From Gilvimarinus sp. DA14 (lineage in GTDB: Bacteria > Pseudomonadota > Gammaproteobacteria > Pseudomonadales > Cellvibrionaceae), in contig NZ_CP100350.1 in assembly GCF_024204685.1 (NCBI RefSeq), forward strand, positions 1,714,501 through 1,778,500: a stretch of DNA of 64,000 bases. Direction: 5' to 3'. Positions 59,949-64,000 of this stretch are shown here, piece after piece. How positions within the stretch are numbered: position 1 is the first letter of the stretch; each line of letters opens with the position of its first letter. The position numbers and the translations under genes are program-made. The notes beneath the pieces are model-generated. The model saw nothing but the letters and a program-made list of their open reading frames with translations, made no database searches and was not told the origin of the DNA.

Positions 59949-60572
59949 CTATTCCTGTGCCAGCTCAAATACAAAGCGGTTGCGCACGCCGGGCACCTCA
60001 ATTGGGTTTCCGTCTACTACGCGCGGCTTGTACTTAAACTTCTCCGCAGCTCGAATCGCAGCGCGGTTAAAGATGGAGGTCTCGTCGCCATCTTTGGTAA
60101 TCGCCTCGATCACAACTACGTCGCGGGTTGCACCTGTGGTGGTTACCGTAAACTCCACGGTCACAAAGCCCTCAATGCCGCGCTGAGCCGCACGACGAGG
60201 ATATTGCGGTGCCACTTTCACAATGGGCAGATACTCACCGTCACCACCCAACCCAGAAGTACTGATTTGAATATCAGAACCCAGGTTTGGTGCCTGCATA
60301 TTCATGCCTTCCGGGTTTACATCCGGCGCATCAAAATCAGGCTCCGGAATATCCGGTGGTGGCTCTTGTGGTGTTTCCGGCTTATCGGGTTTCGCTGTTT
60401 CGTAGCGGGTTTCAATCTCCATTTCCGGCATATGAATGTCTTCAATGCGGGTAGTCTCTGGCTGATCGTCAGCCTCGAGATCGGAGTTGATCAAGAACTG
60501 CATTAAATACAGCAGCCCGAACGTGATAACCACCGCCAGCACGACAGCAATTAATACTCTTGCAAGTTTCAT
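59949..60572 (-). CDS. tonB: TonB-type energy transducer
   Basis: Inner-membrane-anchored transducer that contacts TonB-dependent receptors (207 aa). An N-terminal membrane segment (about 8–28) precedes a Pro/Glu/Asp-rich periplasmic linker (about 50–110) and the C-terminal TonB domain with APQYPRRAAQRGIEGFVTVEF. The linker is short, as in TonB2-like proteins. Encoded 6 bp after exbD. Confidence 0.93.
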   Translation of the reverse strand: MKLARVLIAVVLAVVITFGLLYLMQFLINSDLEADDQPETTRIEDIHMPEMEIETRYETAKPDKPETPQEPPPDIPEPDFDAPDVNPEGMNMQAPNLGSDIQISTSGLGGDGEYLPIVKVAPQYPRRAAQRGIEGFVTVEFTVTTTGATRDVVVIEAITKDGDETSIFNRAAIRAAEKFKYKPRVVDGNPIEVPGVRNRFVFELAQE

Positions 60573-60578
60573 AGCGGC

Positions 60579-60983
60579 TTAGTTCTTCAGTGTTGAAACA
60601 GCAACGTTACTCACACTCAACTGTCGAGCGGTATCGGCCACCTCAGCCAGCAGTTTCACACTGGCTTCGGAGTCCGCTTGAATAACAACACTGCCGTTTG
60701 GATTTTCAGCAAGCAGACGCTCAATTTGCGCCCGCACCCCACGGGGATCCACCTGGTTTTTATCGATCCAGATTTCATCGGAGTCGGTGATCGCAATCAA
60801 AATACTGGCGTTTTTCTTTTCGTCAGCAGTGGTTGCTTCCGGCCGAGTCACTTCTACCCCGGTCTCTTTAATGAACGTGGCAGTCACAATGAAGAAGATC
60901 AACATGATGAACACCACATCGAGCATGGGGGTCAAGTCGATTGCCCCGGTCTGATCATCTTCAGATTGGTTTCTACTGCTCAT
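60579..60983 (-). CDS. exbD: ExbD/TolR-type channel protein
   Basis: Small bitopic protein of the proton channel (134 aa). The cytoplasmic N-terminus precedes one membrane segment with LTPMLDVVFIMLIFFIVTAT, containing the proton-carrying Asp (LDVVF). The periplasmic domain is typical of ExbD. It works with ExbB and TonB; TolR cannot be excluded by sequence, but the operon points to Ton. Confidence 0.92.
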   Translation of the reverse strand: MSSRNQSEDDQTGAIDLTPMLDVVFIMLIFFIVTATFIKETGVEVTRPEATTADEKKNASILIAITDSDEIWIDKNQVDPRGVRAQIERLLAENPNGSVVIQADSEASVKLLAEVADTARQLSVSNVAVSTLKN

Positions 60984-61022
60984 GGCATATCTCTTATCAC
61001 TGGGTTAAACGACGTGCCAGCC

Positions 61023-61550
61023 TTAATGATCCATTGTCAAATGGTCGGCAAACAGCTGATTCTCACGCTCGGCCGTACGGGTTAGATACGTATTGGCAAA
61101 TACGCCAGACAGTGCTGCCACCATACCCGCCATTGTCGGGATAGTTGCTTTTGACACACCGCCAGCCATTTGCTTGGCATCACCGCCACCGGTCATAGCG
61201 AGAACGTTAAACACTTCAATCATACCGGTAACCGTACCCAGCAGGCCGAGCAGAGGACACAAGCTCACCATAGTGGCGATCATGTCCATATTGGCATTTA
61301 TCTTCTGCCCGACACGAGAAATCAGTGCATAACGAACCTGATGGGCATTCCAGGATTTGCGCTCCGGGCGCGCCTCCCAAGCGTCCAAGGCCTCTTGTAC
61401 ATCACCTTTCAGACCGCCTTTGAAATACCACACCCGCTCGAAAATCAGGGTCCACATGACAAAGGTTAGGGCGGCGATCCATAACAGTACGGTACCGCCC
61501 TGATCCAAAAAGGCTTTAATGGCTGCGATTGCTTCCATTAATGCCAGCAT
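61023..61550 (-). CDS. exbB: ExbB-type channel protein
   Basis: MotA/TolQ/ExbB proton-channel protein (175 aa), shorter than E. coli ExbB (244 aa). Three membrane segments are seen (about 17–37, 95–112 and 130–150); the conserved LLGLLGTVTGMIEVF and GVSKATIPTMAGMVAALSG segments are intact. Good ribosome-binding site (GGAG) about 7 nt before the ATG. Lies 10 bp after the TtpC-like gene. Confidence 0.92.
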   Translation of the reverse strand: MLALMEAIAAIKAFLDQGGTVLLWIAALTFVMWTLIFERVWYFKGGLKGDVQEALDAWEARPERKSWNAHQVRYALISRVGQKINANMDMIATMVSLCPLLGLLGTVTGMIEVFNVLAMTGGGDAKQMAGGVSKATIPTMAGMVAALSGVFANTYLTRTAERENQLFADHLTMDH

Positions 61551-61560
61551 GCTTTATCTC

Positions 61561-62937
61561 CTACTTACGCTCGGCGTTCTCGGCAATAATGCCCGCCGAC
61601 TGTTCTTCAAGAACGTGGATTACGCGCTTGGCACGGCCATTAACAATGGTGTGCAGCAGTACAGTTGGAATGGCTACAACCAGACCCAGTACGGTGGTAA
61701 TCAAGGCAGATGAGATACCGCTCGCCATGTTCTTAGGATCGCCGGCGCCGAAGATGGTAATCGCCTGGAAGGTCAGAATCATACCTACAACGGTACCCAA
61801 CAGACCCATCAGCGGTGCAACCGCAGCGATAATCTTCAGAATCGACAGACCGCTTTCAATTGCGGGGCGCTCTTTCAGCACAGCTTCTTCAAGCTTCAGC
61901 TCCAGAGTTTCGCCATCGACGTGTGGATTGTCTTCGGCCACTTTCAACACGCGCCCCAGTGGGTTGTTGGTGTTGGCTTTCTTAGACTTCAGCTGGCTGC
62001 TCACCTTGGCATTTACAATGGTCAGGTAAATGATGCGCCACAAACCGATGATCAGGCCGATGATACCGACGATGGTAATGGCATAACCCACACCGCCGCC
62101 TTGGTGCCAGCGCTCACCCCAGGTGGGGCTGTCGATCAGAGCGGTCAGCAGAGAGCCGCCGGTAGGACCAGTTGGGTCAATACCCACACCAACCAGGCCA
62201 CCCGTGGCGTTTTGCAGCTCTTGGGCCGAGCTCAGGAAAGCGTCTGGCTGACGTACCAGCTCTTCCATTTTGTAACCGTCTGGGATGTAGTTCAGGTACT
62301 TACCTTCAGAAACCAGGTTATAAGAACCGATACGAACCACTTCTTGCTCAACACGATCGCCGTTGGCTTTGATCACAGTGCCGTTGAACTTAACAACTTT
62401 ACCGCTCTCAACCATTTGACGCTGTTGCTCATACCACAGACGCTCAATCTCTTCGATAGAAGGCAGACGAGTGTTGCTGTTCATTTTGTCGATCAGACCG
62501 GTCAGGAACTCACCGCGATTGGGGTACTGAGCAGAAATCAAAGAAGTGCTCAGAGTGGCGCGCAAATCGCCAGCGGTAGAGGTCAGGTGACCAAACAGCT
62601 CGCGCAGAGAACCCAGGCGCTCGTTAAACTGCTTGCGCTTGGCTTCTACTTCCAACTCTTGGTCGGCGTAGGTCTGCTCGAGGCGCTCAGAACGAGCCTC
62701 TTCAGAGGCCAGGGTGTCCTGAGCCTGTTTCAGCAGAGAGGCTTGGTTATTTTTCTCACGCTGGAATTGCTGCTCGCGCTGCTTGTGCTCGGCAGACTCC
62801 TGAATGCGTGACTCTTTAACCATGTTCAACAGTTCGTCAAGGCTGGCAGCCTTGTCTTCCTGGGCCACGGCTACACTTGTGTTCAACAGGCCGGCAGCTA
62901 GGGCTACCAGGCAGCTTTTGGCAAACTTCATTTTCAT
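61561..62937 (-). CDS. TtpC-like MotA/TolQ/ExbB-domain protein
   Basis: Long ExbB-superfamily protein (458 aa) of the TtpC type found in Vibrio TonB2 systems. A signal peptide (about 1–25), then a coiled coil (about 35–115) in the periplasm, then a middle domain, a membrane segment near 275–300 and a C-terminal MotA/ExbB domain with LMGLLGTVVGMILTFQA and TTVLGLVVAIPTVLLHTIV. The start overlaps the DUF3450 stop (ATGA). In Vibrio, TtpC is essential for TonB2-dependent uptake; equivalence here is inferred. Confidence 0.88.
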   Translation of the reverse strand: MKMKFAKSCLVALAAGLLNTSVAVAQEDKAASLDELLNMVKESRIQESAEHKQREQQFQREKNNQASLLKQAQDTLASEEARSERLEQTYADQELEVEAKRKQFNERLGSLRELFGHLTSTAGDLRATLSTSLISAQYPNRGEFLTGLIDKMNSNTRLPSIEEIERLWYEQQRQMVESGKVVKFNGTVIKANGDRVEQEVVRIGSYNLVSEGKYLNYIPDGYKMEELVRQPDAFLSSAQELQNATGGLVGVGIDPTGPTGGSLLTALIDSPTWGERWHQGGGVGYAITIVGIIGLIIGLWRIIYLTIVNAKVSSQLKSKKANTNNPLGRVLKVAEDNPHVDGETLELKLEEAVLKERPAIESGLSILKIIAAVAPLMGLLGTVVGMILTFQAITIFGAGDPKNMASGISSALITTVLGLVVAIPTVLLHTIVNGRAKRVIHVLEEQSAGIIAENAERK

Positions 62938-63716
62938 TGCGCTGCCTCCGGTGCTTGGACAGGTACAAACATAATGTCTTTAGCGGCTTGGTTACGCGCG
63001 ATGCGCAGGCCTTTCAGGATCTGGTTGCGGTAGGAATCATCCAGCTCAACCCAGGCACCCTGGGCAGAGTCCCAAGCACCTGACTGTTCGGTATCGGTAG
63101 TCTGATACATCAGAGAAACGCGACCTACGCGGAGGATGTTAACTTCACGATCCTGACCGCCGATGTTCAGAGTGTCGCGATAGGCTTCAATAAAGCGGCC
63201 GTATTCGCTCTCAATTTTGTAGGCTTCCAGAACTTGACGGAATTTCTCAGCTACTGAGATATCGGCGCGTTCCTGGTTATTACGCAGCATAGCGATACGG
63301 TCCAGGCGCTCTTCCAGCTTGAAAGGCTTGTCCAGCTCTACGAACTGCTCCAGGGCGTCCAGCATACGCAGCACCAGAGGCTGGATACGACGCTCAATGA
63401 CAGTAACGTTTTCAATTGACTCATCCAAGTCCTTGATCACAGCGAGCTGATTGGCAATTTGCTTTTCCAGCTGGCTGTTATACAGGCGGATATCTTCGAT
63501 CTGCTTGTTGACCTGCTTGAACTGAGCCAGAAGATCATCGGTCTCCTGTGCCAAGCGATCGATACGTTTTTGGGAATCCTGAGCCAAGGTAGTTTTGGCC
63601 TGGCTTACCTGGAGAATTTGATCCAGGGTTTCATCTGCCATCACCGCGCTGCCCATGAGCGCTCCGGCAGAAAGCACTGTGGACAGAGCCACGGCTTTCA
63701 TTCGCTGCTTTTTCAT
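62934..63716 (-). CDS. DUF3450 coiled-coil protein of the Ton operon
   Basis: Exported DUF3450 family protein (260 aa). Signal peptide to about residue 26 (ending AVMA), then a long helical coiled coil (about 30–130) and a C-terminal region with LRVGRVSLMYQTTDT, the family signature. The ATG at 63716 is preferred: GGGGG lies 5 nt upstream and a signal peptide starts there. It is the first gene of the Ton operon, overlapping the TtpC-like gene by 4 bp. The family accompanies TonB2-like operons and has no assigned reaction. Confidence 0.85.
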   Translation of the reverse strand: MKKQRMKAVALSTVLSAGALMGSAVMADETLDQILQVSQAKTTLAQDSQKRIDRLAQETDDLLAQFKQVNKQIEDIRLYNSQLEKQIANQLAVIKDLDESIENVTVIERRIQPLVLRMLDALEQFVELDKPFKLEERLDRIAMLRNNQERADISVAEKFRQVLEAYKIESEYGRFIEAYRDTLNIGGQDREVNILRVGRVSLMYQTTDTEQSGAWDSAQGAWVELDDSYRNQILKGLRIARNQAAKDIMFVPVQAPEAAQ

Positions 63717-64000
63717 ATTTCCCCCAACTCGGGTGCTTTCAATCAGATTTGTGCGACAGACTGCTGCCACAGACGCATATCCACTGAACCTCTTGCGAGG
63801 CAGCCAAGAACGCAGCATTGTAATAAGAGGGTTCCTCTACATTCAATGCTTTATCCAAATGCCTGAATGCCTGTGTATTTGGGTAGCAAATGGGTAACAC
63901 TTAGCCGTGAAAACCATTAGAACCGGTAACACCTGGTTATTTTTCAACCTGCATCAAGCGCTAACCTACACCAAACTTATACAATAAGATTATTAAGATT

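Noticed and set aside
61921-62811. A 296-aa open frame on the plus strand, opposite the TtpC-like gene
   Set aside because: It is fully antisense to a clear coding gene, has no ribosome-binding site, and its translation is low-complexity and frame-shadow-like.
63717-64000. Fur box upstream of the Ton operon
   Set aside because: AT-rich stretches are present but no 19-bp GATAATGATAATCATTATC-like match was found.

Overview
The window is a gene-dense chromosomal segment of a Gram-negative gammaproteobacterium. Gene order and content (priA–ftsN-like–hslVU; mrcA divergent from pilMNOPQ–aroK–aroB–damX-like–gltBD–hemE; glnE–ilvE–waaF; a multi-gene TonB operon) resemble Pseudomonas-type genomes. The polyserine and Gly/Ser linkers and the DUF3450/TtpC Ton system would fit a marine Cellvibrionales-like bacterium; that placement is inference. 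I found no rRNA, tRNA, CRISPR, insertion sequence or prophage. Almost all of the window is ordinary core genome; the unfamiliar material sits in a few small genes and regulatory sites.

Layout. 0–6.7 kb: a Bax-like glucosaminidase (+), then a minus-strand run from an LEA-type lipoprotein and parC through a PilZ protein, a DUF4124/pilin-like protein, a polysaccharide deacetylase and a DUF924 protein. 6.8–12.6 kb: an unknown gene behind a near-ideal class II CRP promoter, DUF2750, a YgjP-type metallopeptidase, an MBL hydrolase, psd, a degenerate HD-GYP protein and hemE. 12.6–29.3 kb: gltD and gltB with a terminator-like hairpin in the leader, a Cys-rich surface lipoprotein on the other strand, a damX-like gene, aroB, aroK and the pilMNOPQ type IV pilus alignment/secretin operon. 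29.4–38.4 kb: mrcA, rpmE, priA, an FtsN-like SPOR protein, hslVU with a heat-shock promoter, a DUF971 gene and an unknown membrane protein. 38.5–51.7 kb: a minus-strand series of lipopolysaccharide core genes (GT4, hldE, msbA, GT2, O-antigen-ligase family, waaF) followed upstream by ilvE, glnE and an orphan GspE/PilB-type ATPase. 51.8–58.4 kb: a phosphate transport pair (DUF47 + Pit), argE–argA and ilvD. 58.5–64 kb: a six-gene Ton operon (DUF3450, TtpC-like, exbB, exbD, tonB, TPR).

How they work together. Several genes serve the cell envelope: peptidoglycan (mrcA, FtsN-like and DamX-like SPOR proteins, Bax-like hydrolase), phospholipid (psd), LPS core assembly and lipid A-core export, type IV pilus machinery, and energised outer-membrane uptake. 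A second set handles nitrogen and amino acids (gltBD, glnE, ilvE, ilvD, argA, argE, aroKB). Three proteins hint at cyclic-di-GMP or pilus-linked signalling: the PilZ protein, its pilin-like neighbour and the degenerate HD-GYP protein.

Where the ATG that I judge best differs from the longest open frame, coordinates follow that ATG, using ribosome-binding sites and family length; these cases are noted.
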